NCBI GenBank assembly: GCA_008704415.1
Contig: VXIS01000038.1
Span: 1-64,000 of the forward strand
Source of the DNA: Sphaerosporella brunnea
Lineage: Eukaryota > Ascomycota > Pezizomycetes > Pezizales > Pyronemataceae
Direction: 5' to 3'
Length of the DNA stretch: 64,000 bases
The translations under genes and the position numbers were made by a program. The notes beneath the pieces were generated by a model. It worked only from the letters and a program-made list of their open reading frames with translations. It had not been told where the DNA came from and ran no database searches. Positions 23,030-34,247 of this stretch are shown here, piece by piece. Position 1 is the stretch's first letter. The number at the start of each line of letters is the position of its first letter.

Positions 23030-23449
23030 GGGAAAAGAGGATGAACCGGTCTTGGTGGTCACGGCCGTCCAATGCTGTCCCTATCCTGCCCCCTCCTTTG
23101 TTGATCACTTAATCTTTCCCCTTATTTCGGTGGTATACAATTCGGAGTTTCAGCACTCGACTCATCAGTTTGCAGGATTCACTGGGCGTCTGGCATGCGC
23201 GGCCAAGTTATTAGACGGATGATAAAACGGATGACAAACACACAACTGCGCGGATGTGGAGGGTACCACACATAAAGGTAGTGATGGCCGCAATATGAAC
23301 CCATCCAAACGGCGTCGAATGCGCCGCAGTTTGAACCTGATTATGGTGCGGGCAACTATAAACCTGGTCGTCGGAGATGGACAACCACAATCAATGCCGG
23401 TAACCCCGCGTCAAAACTCAGAGCAAAACAAACGTTAAGCACCTACGGC
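23030..23449. other. Unassigned stretch
   Basis: Nothing recognised. The retroelement tail to the right may begin within it. Confidence 0.35.
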
Positions 23450-24283
23450 GGATGCGCTCTACAACCCAACGTTTTCCATTCCACTGTTTCTGCACTTGCG
23501 TGCTGCTTATTTTCCGACGAAAATATCCGTGCGACGACTAGGTTTATAGCTGCCTGCACCATATACATGGATGGCCAAAGCAGCTTTCTCGGTGACGACG
23601 CTCGGCTGCTTTCTATCGCACAATTAGCGCGCAAAGTGTAAAATACACTGGAATATATGTTAATGGTGAATTTGTTCAAGAGCAGCCTCCGTATTCGAAT
23701 ATATGTGAATGCATCTATTCTCCGTCGAGTCAATTCTCCACAGCGGGGAGTTGTGCAGATACACTGAACCCCAACAGACAAAAAGAACCGTACCGTAAGA
23801 AAACGGATCGACCATAGGAACGACATAAACAACGCAAAAAATCTCCCCTTGAACCTGAAGCACGCATCTGTGAACGTTGCCCCTAGAACGGCAGAGTTGA
23901 GTTCGCAGGCAGAGCTGAGTCCGGAGGCCAAGCGTCGAAAGGCCTGACCCAGCCAGCCCTCGACCCGGCCCGGGTGCCTCAGGCTGCCAGGCTTACCTCC
24001 TCTCAAACCCCACCCAAGCGTGACCCATAGGTGCGAGTCGGGGAGGTGTGGCAAGGGGCAAAATGTGTGGTGTTACGATTCGTGGGTAGCAGCCCGGTCT
24101 GTGCGAGATGCCCGACAGCTGGTAGGGATGGACCTCGATGTATCGCTTAAAATGGTCTGACCGCCAGCATCCCAGCAGCTGGATCTCGTGGTCTGTCAGT
24201 CCGGCAAGGCGTGTCTCCCCTTCTGAAGGAGTGTCCGGAGTAGTGGGGCATGAGAGGTTGGATCGGATACACCAACGGCGCAC
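23450..24283 (-). pseudogene. Tyrosine-recombinase retroelement, copy 3: YR end and tail
   Basis: On the minus strand: HYSGHSFRRGDT (His-x-x-Arg motif), a frameshift, then LAGLTDHEIQLLGCWRSDHF and KRYIEVHPYQLSGIS. This is the catalytic end of a tyrosine recombinase, matching copy 2 at 50140-50300. The candidate nucleophile Tyr in KRYI is kept here, while copy 2 has Asp. About 500 bp of 3' tail to the left also match copy 2 (GGGTGGGGTTTG, GGGTCGAGGGCTGGCT, CTAGGGGCAACGTTCACAG). The gene is split at 24280 by LINE DNA and continues at 27460-27560. Confidence 0.75.
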
Positions 24284-24292
24284 GCTAGGGGA

Positions 24293-25712
24293 ACCTCAGC
24301 AAAGACGTCCTGGTCGAGGACGACGAAGTGGAGAAGGCATGCCGGGCTCAAGGCTCACTATCAGCAGCCGTCCCCGACAAACTCGGCCCATCGGCCGTGC
24401 ACCTGGTGTCGAATTGGCATCGCGACGGCTTTGCAGCGCTGGTCCTCGCATGCGTCTGGCAAGGCTACCAGTCAAAGCCATGGCGACAAGCCACCGGCGT
24501 GGTCATCCCGAAACCCGGCAAAGACGACTGCTCTCAGGCCCGATTTTACCGCGTAATCTCGCCCCTATGCTGCGTGAGCAAGGTGATAGAGCGAGTGGTG
24601 ACGGCCAGCCCGGCAAACGCCACCGAGTCCGAATCCTGGCTTCACGCAGGACAGTTCGGCAGCCGGAACGGCGAGCCGCCATCGACGCGGTGGATGTCCT
24701 CATGGATATGCCTACACGGCATGGCAAAATCAGCAGATTGTCGGTGTCCTGCTGATGGACGTAAAACGAGCTTTCGACCACGTATCGAAGGCGGTGCTGA
24801 TCCGCAGGCACGTGGAGCGTCGCGCCCCGCATAGCCTTATTCGCTGGACAGCCTCATTCAAGGACGACAGATCGGTCCGGATGAAGGTCGAGGGCCAACT
24901 TCGCGACCCCATGGCCATCAGGACTGGCCTTCCTCAGGGATCGCCAGTGTCGCCAATCCTCGGCGCGATATACCTGTCTGGCCTCTTTCCAACGGTGGAG
25001 GCGCTTCTGGCCGACATCGATGCCTTCGCCCTATCGTATGCCGACGACGTCGCCTGGGTAGCCACGGGGGACAATGTCGCTGAAGTTACCAAAACGCTCA
25101 ACGCATACACGGCAGCCAGCCTTCGATGGGCCGATGACTATACCGTAGCCTGACCAGAAAGCGGAAGCTGCCGGTCATGACGCTCACCCTGGACGGAGTG
25201 GCGGTGCCATACAACCAGCGCGACTCGGTGGCTAGGCGTCTTCCTGGACAGCAAGCTCACACTACTCCACTACCTCAACGTGCAATAGTGGCGCCGTCCA
25301 GACTGGAGACCACCTCTTCAAGTTCTGCAGGCGGTGGAAGGACGCGCAGCGGCTACTCTGAGGGAGAGTCTCGGAGGTGACGAAAGCGACGGAGAAACAG
25401 CGAGAGCGAGGGCATAGGCGATGGCCGGCGACAGCTACTTGCGGATTATAGGTGCACGGAGGCCGTGATGGGCTTCTTAAGCACCACAGGCCTCGAATCC
25501 TGGCCTGCTCAAAGTCTATAACGTGTTGAGACTGTCTTTCCTTGTGCGTAATGACGGGTTTCTCGGTTTCTCGGAGTTTTCGCGTTCTTCTTCTTGTTTC
25601 CTTTTGCTTATAAGAGCCGCAGGCCCCAGCAGTCGGCTCTGCCGAAGGAGTCTCTTATTTCTACATATGTCATGGCCGCAAGCGGCCGAATGCAATATGA
25701 TTACAACAAAAA
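24293..25712 (+). pseudogene. LINE A: reverse transcriptase with internal deletion
   Basis: Plus-strand blocks of a non-LTR reverse transcriptase: GVVIPKPGKDD then YRVISPLCCVSKVIERVV, LMDVKRAFDHV (first catalytic Asp), GLPQGSPVSPILGAIYLS, and LSYADDVAWVA (the ADD catalytic pair). The catalytic residues are all present, but the frame shifts twice (near 24600-24760 and after 25153). After LDSKLTLLHYLN (about 25260) the sequence jumps to the terminal Cys/His region (HLFKFCRRWKDAQR), so the connection and RNase H regions are deleted (compare LINE B). The 5' end lacks any endonuclease domain. The 3' UTR carries the hairpin at 25674. Confidence 0.85.
25674..25687 (+). promoter_or_regulatory. LINE 3' terminal hairpin (copy A)
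   Basis: GGCCGCAAGCGGCC: perfect 6-bp stem, AA loop, followed by GAATGCAATATGATTA and an A-rich tail. Confidence 0.7.
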
Positions 25713-27446
25713 ACTACCGCAACGTACAAATGGGCAAGGCCAGGACGGCCGAGGCTAGGATCAAGCCTCTGTCTGGGAAGCTCGGATTGTACCCTGGAAA
25801 CATCAGACGCATCCAGGTGGCAGCTGTCCAGTCCGTTGCGCTATACGGCGCCGAGCTGTGGTACGATGGCAGTCAGCAAGGCCGGCTAGACGAAGTCCAG
25901 AAGATGATGAACCGGCAAGCCAGAGCCGTTCCCGATGCCTTGCCGACGTCGGCCCTAGGTCCTCTCATCTGCGAGGCTGGTCTTACCGATGCCACCACAC
26001 TGCTGGCGCAAAGGAGGCGCCGCTTTGCCTGCAGGCTCGCCACCACGCCGGCTGGCAACCCCGCCGGCAACCGGATTCGAGCCGCTATGGCCGCTAAGAC
26101 GCCAGCGGACGAGGAAAGACCAAGCACGACAACCACAACGGCCAGACGGCTGATGCGTTTCGTGGCTGAAAACGCCTTCGACGAACCGACTGCAAGACCG
26201 CCACCTGCTACGCGGGGAGCCAAGCTTGCAGCAGAGATCCCTGGCCAACCGGCCGCCATCGAACACAGCGTGGCCCCCTTGTGGCCGGGTGGTCATGGAG
26301 TCGGAAGCGGACGCCATTCGGGAGGCTAAGAAATGGCAAGAACCAACGACCGACCCTATCGTCGTATACATGGACGGATCCAGGCTTGAGGACGAGAGCT
26401 GCGCATACGCTGCAGTCACGCATGAAGGCCAAGGCCGTCAGTGGCTCAGAACAGCCAAATACGTCGGCTCCAACAAGCAGGCCTATGACGCCGAGGTATT
26501 CGGCATCGCAGCCGGCCTGGAGCTTGTCTTACACCTGCTCTCTGAGACGGCTACGGCAATGGCAGTGACGACGTCCGGCACCGTCCGCATATTCGTTGAT
26601 GCGCAGGCAGCCCTCTGGCGGCTGCACGACTCCGGCACCGACCTGGTCAGTGCATCGTCCCCAGGATCGCGCGAGCCGAGAAGGCCGGCGCAATCGCAGG
26701 CTGGACCACGGAGTTCCACTGGACGCCCGGCCACAAGGACGGACCCGGTAACGAACAAGCCGACAAGCTTGCCAAGGCAGCTGCCAGCAGCCGATCGCCG
26801 TCCGAAGCCTCCGAGGTGCTCGCCACCACGTCGCTCGCATATGTCACTAGGGCTACCACGGAGGACAAACATCAAGACCGGGACCAATGGCTGGCCGAAC
26901 ATTGGCGACCGAAAAGCAGCTACTACAAGCCGCCCAGACGCAACAAGGCTGCATTCAAGACCAGAAAGGCTCTTGCGGCTCGTTTCTTCCAGCTGCAACT
27001 ACAGAAAGCACCAACAGGCCCATATCGGCATCGAACCGGGCGACGCGCGGACGACAATTCCTGGTTCTGCCAGCTGAAACCGTCGCAAACGCGAAACCAC
27101 CTTTCAAGACGTGCCGACAGCGGCGCGACGAGCAGATGGCGCTATAGCGGGCGGTGGACGCAGCGCCGCGCAAAGGTGGCAAGCGAAGAAGGAAGACGGA
27201 CACAACGATCAGGGACTTACTGACCGACGAACGCTGCATAGAGGCAGTGATGGCCTGAATGCAGCCGACTAGGTCCTGAATCCATCTTCTTTGTCGAAAC
27301 CATACTGTTTTCCTTGCTTCCTTTCCTTGCCTCAGAGCACCGGACCCCGCAGTAGACAACGTGCCTAGGGGCGGCGATGATCCTGTATACTAGATATGCC
27401 ATGGCCGCCAGCGGCCGAATGCAATATGATTAAAAAAACAAAAAAA
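25713..27446 (+). pseudogene. LINE B: post-RT region, RNase H and Cys/His end
   Basis: Begins inside ORF2 after the reverse transcriptase: RIQVAAVQSVALYGAELWYD and QKMMNRQARAV (connection region), then the RNase H domain IVVYMDGSRLEDESCAYAA (Asp), AYDAEVFGIAAGLEL (Glu), GTVRIFVDAQAAL (Asp) and TTEFHWTPGHKDGPGNEQAD (final His/Asp region). It ends with RQRRDEQMAL after a Cys/His motif with NSWFC. Three frames are used in turn, so it is inactivated by small indels. It ends with a 3' UTR, hairpin (27403) and A-tail. The 5' truncation falls exactly where the tail of LINE A stops. Confidence 0.85.
27403..27416 (+). promoter_or_regulatory. LINE 3' terminal hairpin (copy B)
   Basis: GGCCGCCAGCGGCC: the same stem with a CA loop, then GAATGCAATATGATTA and an A-run. 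Confidence 0.7.
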
Positions 27447-27459
27447 GCACGCTAGGGGA

Positions 27460-28499
27460 GGTCGAAGTGTTTTCCAAAACCTTGTAGCCAAGTTGGTAAA
27501 ATGAAGGTGTTTACAGTTTTAAGCCCGCTACCCATATCCGAACCGCAACCAAGACGTTAGTACGATGACATCATTCGCGTAGGCAGGTATTACAGGCCAG
27601 TAATACTTTCGATGTGGCAGAATTCTGAGACGGCTGGTGACACTTGTTGATTGGGTGCCGGAGCATCGATATGAAGGTTTTCACACCATGAGAATCCTCA
27701 TAGAGAGTCATGAGACTCGGATGGAGGTTCGACTTTCTATCAGCTCGGTAGTGTTCATTGTAGAAATGGGCGCGCAGAAGGCCATCGAAGAACACCGCGA
27801 AGAGCACGGGTTGATGAGATATTGTGACCCGACGAAGAATGGCGAGATACGATATTAGCTACAGGTTACGGGTTAATGTATGCCAACACGCCTATCGCGG
27901 CCACCAATGGTATCCCTTTCTACCGGCAGCCAGGTAACGTGCGACAAACGTTCAGGAGATATGTGGAGCGATGGGATGGGGGCTACAACGCAGCCATATT
28001 GAAGTTATGCCGGATCACAGGGGTCTCGTGTGGTTTCATTGCACTGTCAATACCCTAACGACCACCGACAAACCGCCGGCTTCTCACCGAGGTATGGATC
28101 CTGAGGGGAACGGAATTGCACTGTGCACCTTCGTCGCGGTGACGGTGGCATTGTCCACGATGCACACGAGCCTCCAGTCGTAGATTCACCAACGGCGACG
28201 CGCACGCCATTGAGTATCTCGGCCCGTTCACAAACATCATCGAAGAGGGTGTCAGGGGGCAAGCACAGAGGGGACCACCATGCAGCAGCAGTACCGGCGG
28301 CGGCCAGTTGTAGTGATCTAAATAGGTACGAGTGAGGAGGGATGCCACAACGTAGACAGCCCTCGAGGCTCCCTCCCAATCAACTACACTTTCCCGAACC
28401 GACAAGTTGGACGCGTCACCACGCTGGTGGCTTCTCAAACTCCATTCTCGGTTGGCTGACCGTTATCTGCCTCGGAAAACATCGAGGTGTCGACGGTCC
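27460..28499. other. Recombinase continuation, then unassigned sequence
   Basis: On the minus strand the first 100 bases continue the split recombinase (TRFWKTLRPPLACAVG, reading across the LINE target site into 24280). Beyond that no recognisable frame; a minus frame at 28055-28438 (127 codons) has no known domain. Confidence 0.45.
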
Positions 28500-29560
28500 A
28501 CAGCCTGGTTTCAGTGACAGTCACGCACACCCAGTGGTGCAGGGGCGGAGTAGTTCAACTGCACTTGCCAGTTGAAAGCCAATGAAGCGCAGCCGACCAG
28601 CATTGAGGCACTCTCGCTTGCAACTCTCAAATTCAGCTTGAACGATGCACACCGCACACACACTGTTTTTGTCTTTGTCCGTTCATCAAGAAACAGCGTC
28701 TTGAGATCCATCACGTGTTCCACCAGGTGGAGTATGTCATCTATCTCGGAATCCATGGTGTGAAAAACCGTCTTCACGTCGCCCCAATATGCTTGATGTC
28801 TCTTCGTTTTCCACGCAAGGAATCACATCGGCGGAGCGCGCAGCGAGGTGAACAACCAGAATCGCTAGAATGCACACGGGCACTCGGCCAGCCAGGCCTG
28901 GACCTATGCAGCATAGCAGATCATGGTTGGTAAGAGCGCGGGCATCATGAATCCAGACGCGCACGAGCAATGTGCAACGTCCGTCGACGAGCGCCGCAGA
29001 TGCTAGATGTTTACCGCGGCTATGCGACATGCGCTGCTACATCCTTGTTGTCCGGCCGGAATCTCCTTGACCGAGCCCACCAAAACGGGGGATATTGGCG
29101 GCCGTGTAGAAGGCGATATCTTAAGAGGTCCTGTATTGCAATCCACAGCATGGTGGTGACCAACCTCGGCAAGTGGTTTTTCCGGGGCCGCTCATTCCAC
29201 AGCCATAGCGCATTCATCACTTCCACCACTTCAGAGTGGCCGCTGGCCAAAAGAATAACACGTCGGATTGTTGCACTTTGCCTCACTGCTTGTTCACACC
29301 TCTCTACACTCGCCAGAATGCAGTCGTTACTCCAGCTACCGGTTCTGTACAGGCGCCAGAGTTGATATTCAAAGCGGGAGCGGGTCGAAGACGTTGGAAT
29401 ACCGCCAGGTGCAGGCGCGCGCTAGCAAGATTCTTAGCGTGAGCGCTAAGACTGACTACGCGGTTCAACATTGGCGAGCCACGCGCCGCGAAGTCACATA
29501 CCCTTCTTCCATCCATCTAGCCCCACGTTCGCCATCAATCACCTAAAAAGGCTGCGTGTT
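28500..29560. repeat. Dispersed repeat family R, copy 3
   Basis: A minus frame MKTVFHTMDSEIDDILHL starting at 28777 aligns with copy 1 at 682 (MKTVVHTMDSKMDGIAHL). CAACGTCCGTCGACGAGC near 28977, CTCCTTGACCGAGCC, and the palindrome at 29430-29453 followed by TGGCGAGCCACGCGCCGCGA match copy 1 in order. Frames are broken. The conservation of an in-frame Met between copies suggests a former protein; identity unknown. Confidence 0.5.
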
Positions 29561-31290
29561 TGGAAATAGAACTGGTAGGATCTGGGTAGAGGGAATCCTG
29601 AATCACGAGATGGTGAAATTGGCTTTGTTCTGCAGGTTTGTCGGTCGTGAGTATCTCAGCGCCGTCGAACATGTTGAGGCATCGTGGGCACGGTCTGGCG
29701 GCTAGGAAGCACACTAGTTACCTCGTCCTGTAGGAACTGATAGCTGTTTCGTCATATTGAGGCAAGTTTCTTCAGCGATAGTCATTACCAGTTGCGCTGG
29801 CCGCGTGACATGCACAACAGTCTCTCAGGCTGCCTATCCGGCAAAGACCAGTCAAAGAGGTCCACCCACACCCTGTCATGTCCTGGCATGTGCTTCCGCG
29901 GAGGGTATTCATCCACCATCCCGGGCCACCATATATGAACTATTGCGCTACGCAGAGTCACAATGCAGCCAGACCACACGACAACCGACAACACGAACAA
30001 CCAATCACTGCACAAGTATTTGTTGATCGTAAATCGCGGCTGAGCCCCACATAAACTGGCCTCACCAAGTCTGGCCTTGGCGCACAAGCCCAAAAATGTG
30101 TACGACTACTGTTTATGCATTCCTCATCGCGCGAGAACATCGGGCTTTAGGCCCGATGATGCAACGCCACAGCTTCACGCTCCTTGGAGACCGATCGGAG
30201 AAATATGGGACGACTGAGACGGACACGAACACCTCACCAGGCTTCATCACGGCGGGTATGATTCGTGACATCTGCATGCTCCTTACTGCGCTATGATCAA
30301 CACAAAAAAAAGGCAACCAAGCACCGGAGAAGAGTGCCAGCGTGTCCTGCACCGATGACATGGAGACGACTCTAGTGCGCAAGATGCTGGACATGAAGCG
30401 TGCCGGCCGCTATTCAAATAATGGATGGAAAACGGGGGCTTCAAATCAAGAACGCAGAGCTGTGTATTCGCGATAAAAGTTGAACCTCACTGTCCAACAG
30501 GTGCAAAACAAAATTACATGTCCGAACTTAACCGTCATTGTAGTGAGGCAATCTGGCAGCTTTGAAACGACAATAAAATTTTCAGGGACTTCACTCATCT
30601 GAGCCGCTTTGGACACGATGCAGAAGTCTCAACCTGCTCTGAGGATGCATGGGTGACCTAAAATACGTCACACCTCAGTGCAGGGAAGCTTCGAGAGCAC
30701 AAGCTGGATAATTTCGACCAGCTAAAAGGACTCCACAGCAGAAATATTGCAGCGGCCGGGCATGCACGAAAGGCTGCAAGGCTTGTGTATGCGAATAGGG
30801 TGCATACCCAGGCACCGCATCCATCTCCAAGCCAGAGTTCAGGACAGCGGAGCCGGAGTCAAGACATGATTGTGAGCTGACCGTATGCAAATCCAAAAAG
30901 CCCAACTGACATGAAGGTTTCTTCGGCAAGCCTTCGAACAGAAAACAGAAGTCGCAAACTCAGCAGCGTCGCATCAAGTCTATCACCACGCCTGCCACAG
31001 GAGGGTTTAAAAAAAAAAGAAGCGGTAAGGAAAAGAGCGGTGGCAAGCTGGAGGTTGATGCTATTGAGCGGCGCCCAGCGTGAGTCTCCACGTAGACGTT
31101 CACTCGGAAAATGCAGTTGGTTTGTGTCACAGGGAGTATGTGACTATCTTCAAAAAACGCTCGTATTTTCAGTACGCTACCGACCTGAAAACACCGAGAC
31201 TAATGCATCGCACAGATGATTCAGGACAGCAACAGCAACGCCATCCGACGACCTGTAACTATGACCGTATTGCATCATGATTCAGGGAAG
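29561..31290. other. Unassigned stretch
   Basis: Short frames on both strands, none recognised; includes a (A)9 run at 31010. This is also the 3' flank of UFD1. Confidence 0.4.
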
Positions 31291-32269
31291 TCAATCCGAT
31301 TTGGTTCCCTTCCCGTTGATATCCTCGTACTTCCTCTTCTTGTTGGTAGCGTCTCGCAGCGTCTGGCCTCCGCCGGAAGAGAACATGCTTGGTTTCTTCT
31401 CTTCGGCTTCTTTATCGCCGCCGGCCTTCACTGGCTTGATTGGGTACCCAAAGAACAGTGTTCCTGACGGGAGTCTAAGCGGCTGAGGACTGGCCGTCGA
31501 AATCACCGGAGCAGCCAGGGCAGAGTAGCCAATGCGCTTGGCCATTGATCTCTCTTGGGTGAAGGGCGTGACCCTGCCTCCGCCGACTAGGCTTCCAGGT
31601 CCACCGCTTCCGGTGTCGGTGGTGGTGGTGGTGAGTACGGGCTCCGCATAGTCGAGCGGAGGGGCAAAGTCGACTTCCAGATCCGTGTCCAAGCACGAAA
31701 TACCGCCGGACTGGTGCTGAGGCTTGACGTCCAGCACGGCAATCTCGAAGATATCGCCCTTGCACAGAAACTGGAATTTGTCGCCTTTCGTCAGCGTCGA
31801 GAAGCGGCGCAGGGCGTTTTCGAGCACGCCTTTAGGGTCGGAGATCGCGGTGATGAAGGACGTCGACTGTGGCTGAAGCTTGATGAAGCTTCCTGAGGGG
31901 ATGGCGGTCGATTTGATTTGTACCAGTTCGCCCGCTTTGAGAGAGAGGGTTCGCATCATCTGTTGGAAATTTGTTAGCGGAAGATTGAGAACGGCGGCGG
32001 GATGGAAAAGATACCCAATGCGGTAGATAGACTCGCTTCTCCTCAGCTATGAACTCCAGCACACCCGCATGCGTCATCTTCTGTTGGGGGACGTTGTGGA
32101 GCTCGAACACCATGGGGTAGGCGATGCGCAGGCGCGTCAGCTTCTCCAGCGCGGACGGAGGCAAGATGATCATTCCGCTGTAGTTGAGTTCTCCGCGGCC
32201 AAGAACGGCGGCGGGGTAGCAGCGGAAGGAGGTGTCGAAACGGCGCGCAGGACCGTCGTTGCCCGACAT
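31291..32269 (-). CDS. UFD1: UFD1, ubiquitin fusion degradation protein 1 (two exons)
   Basis: Exon 1 is 32269-32015, exon 2 is 31959-31291; the 55-nt intron (GTATCT...CAACAG) lies exactly at YLPHW/MMRTL. The spliced product is 307 residues, close to the animal protein and shorter than yeast Ufd1. Residues 12-85 (FDTSFRCYPA, then GGKIILPPSALEKLTRL-like sequence reading GMIILPPSALEKLTRLRIAY) form the Nn half of the double-psi barrel and residues 86-180 the Nc half (LQPQSTSFITAISDPKGVLE, FAPPLDY). The C-terminal third is low complexity with short motifs in the region that binds Npl4/Cdc48 in known homologues. It acts with Npl4 as cofactor of the Cdc48/p97 ATPase extracting ubiquitylated proteins. 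No frame damage; the best-supported cellular gene here. Poly-G tracts lie just upstream (32280-32301). Confidence 0.95.
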
Positions 32270-32825
32270 GATGTGGCTGGGGGGGGGGGGTTGGGGGGGG
32301 GTCAGGAAGGGGAAAGTGTGGTGGGGGAAGGTGGTCGCGTCAGAAGGTAGTTGAAAGTGTGTGTGAGATGGATTCTAGGATCGGGTCAATAGAGCGTATA
32401 AACTCGGATAAAAGATACCCCCCCCCCCCCACTTTGGGGAATAGCACCGTGGCACTAAACCGCTAGCAACTATCGCGTCTGCAAACCCCAAGCGAACAAA
32501 TGCCCATCGAAATCAAATACAAAGCAAGCGCCGGCGCGGACAACCAAAGCACAACTCCGTCCGCCATCTCCATCCGCGATCTCCATCCTTCCGGCCTCGT
32601 TCGTCCACTCGATCTTCCCCATCATCATCATCATCATCCTCAAACTGAGTAACACTCAAAGGGGGGAAAAGGTCCTGCACATGCCGGCTGAGTCTGCCAG
32701 TCTCCCGGCAGCGATGGTGTGACGTTGACGCGCCAAGCTATGCGAGCACGCTTGCGGGTTAAGCGCGCGCCAAAAATGACACTATTGACAAAATGGGGGC
32801 GCATCTTTGATTTCAGTTTACACGG

Positions 32826-32922
32826 TAAAGTCCCGACCCACTTGATGGTGAACTCCACTCGATAGTGGATTGATAAGATAAGAGATAATCTATGTGGCAA
32901 TCTCTGTCCCATCGAGTGAGAT
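32826..32922 (+). repeat. 97-bp inverted repeat, left arm
   Basis: Begins TAAAGTCCCGACCCACTTGA, contains CCACTCGATAGTGG and ends CCCATCGAGTGAGAT. Matches the reverse complement of 33455-33551 with few differences. The two arms enclose the small gene at 32958-33355. Confidence 0.85.
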
Positions 32923-32957
32923 TCTGCGAAGAAGTACTGACTCAGTATGTTAAGTAT

Positions 32958-33355
32958 CTACAGATACTTATTGTGTGCATGCACCCTCTTGCCCCTTCTC
33001 CACGCCTTATACCCGACATAAGTGACCGCCCACGCAATCTGCATCGCTACGTCGATGAGCAGCAACAATCCCAAGCGCGGGGCACCGGTAGCCACAGCTA
33101 TCTCACTCATCAGCCAATTGCAATCTTTCCAAGCCACTCCGAGTTCTCATACAAAAAAAAAAGCAGGAACTCACCATGATGAACAATTCCCATTCCAGGC
33201 CCGCCACTTTTATAAGCCTTGAGCTGGCGGTCGTATTCTGCAACCGCAATTTTTAAGCGATCACCTTTGGAATAATCGCGGTCAGGATCAAAACCCAGCG
33301 GGTCAGAGTCCAGCAGTCCGACGTCAGAACCCAGAGGATCAGCCGCGGTTGCCAT
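32958..33355 (-). CDS. Small hypothetical protein with one hydrophobic segment (two exons)
   Basis: Start ATG at 33355 (MATAADPLGSDVG). Exon 1 is 33355-33175 (ends GMGIVHH plus one base). The proposed 29-nt intron 33146-33174 (GTGAGT, a T-run, ATGAG) joins in phase to exon 2 33145-32958, giving ELGVAWKDCNWLMSEIAVAT, APRLGLLLLIDVAMQIAWAV and a basic end RRGKRVHAHNKYL, 122 residues. The N-terminal half is Asp/Gly-rich and charged. The second half has a 15-20-residue hydrophobic stretch that could span a membrane, followed by Arg/Lys. A 29-nt intron is unusually short; without splicing the frame ends after KIAIG at 33110. The alternative is a one-base slip in the T-run. Family not recognised. 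Confidence 0.5.
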
Positions 33356-33454
33356 AACCAGGAGCCGGACGTTAAAAGCGGGACTTGATGGGGTGCAGTG
33401 GGTGCAGAGGGAGGGCGGTATTGTTGAGCGTGGGGCGTCGGGCGCGGGCGCAGC

Positions 33455-33551
33455 ATCTCACTCGATGGGACAGAGATTGCAGCATGGATTATCTCTTATC
33501 TTATCAATCCACTATCGAGTGGGGTTCACCATCAAGTGGGTCGGGGCTTTA
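33455..33551 (-). repeat. 97-bp inverted repeat, right arm
   Basis: Reverse complement of 32826-32922; starts ATCTCACTCGATGGGACAGA and ends GGGTCGGGGCTTTA. No clear target duplication is seen outside the arms. Confidence 0.85.
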
Positions 33552-33734
33552 TGCGTGATCCTCAACTCTGATTCTCCACACTATGTCGAAGGATGGTCAC
33601 GGTGCGCGGTAGGTTTGATCTGTACGTGTGGAGCGGTGTTTGGGCGAAGGTAGGTTGATCAGGGGTGAGTCTATATACCGAGCGGCACTCTACCTATGTA
33701 CATCCCGACCTCATGCCTCCATATTCGCTGATGC

Positions 33735-33747
33735 GGGTTAGGGTTAG
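33735..33747 (+). repeat. Interstitial telomere-like repeat
   Basis: GGGTTAGGGTTAG upstream of gene A, with a pyrimidine-rich stretch following (33900-34060). Confidence 0.6.
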
Positions 33748-34247
33748 TGCTCAAAAAAAAAACGAGGCACTGTATGTGCGATCGATGAAATTGCAGGCCG
33801 AGCTCTTTTCCAGCCCTACGCCCTCCACTTCCGCTTTCGTTGTCACGGCCTTTGCTGGACCTTTCCCCACCTACCTTGTCCCTTCCCTCTTTCCAGCCCA
33901 CGCACGTCTAAAACCTCTTTCTCCCCCACGCATCACGTACCTCCCCCTTTAACCCACCCACACACGCCTACCACCTCTCCCCCTCACTCACTCACTTTTT
34001 ACCTTCCCCACTAACACGCTTGCCACCTTCCCCTCCCCCAAACACACCTTGTACTACACACGCCTCAACATCAGGTAACATTTTCACATCTCCGTTTGTA
34101 TGCGGAATAGCTAACCATTGCAATAGTGCGTAAACCTGCAACTTTGTCACGTCGCGCCATTATTGTTTAGCATCCTTTCAGGTATATTCATTCTCCTCTC
34201 CATGTCCATCGCAACTGGCTAATGGCTGTCGCAGCGCATACCACAAA

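Larger units (their letters stand above)
24280..27459 (+). mobile_element. Head-to-tail LINE pair with one 13-bp target duplication
   Basis: GCACGCTAGGGGA occurs at 24280-24292 and again at 27447-27459, enclosing two LINE units in the same orientation (A: 24293 to about 25712; B: about 25713 to 27446). Each unit ends with the same 3' hairpin and an A-rich tail. No second target duplication is seen at the internal junction. The flanking sequence on both sides is one tyrosine-recombinase gene on the minus strand. Confidence 0.8.

Noticed and set aside
27480..27545. tRNA-like text (AGCCAAGTTGGTAAAATG)
   Set aside because: No cloverleaf forms, and the region reads as the split recombinase gene on the other strand.
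32470..32655. 61-codon minus frame upstream of UFD1 (FVFDFDGHLFAWG)
   Set aside because: Short, with a Met run from a CAT repeat; nothing else supports translation.
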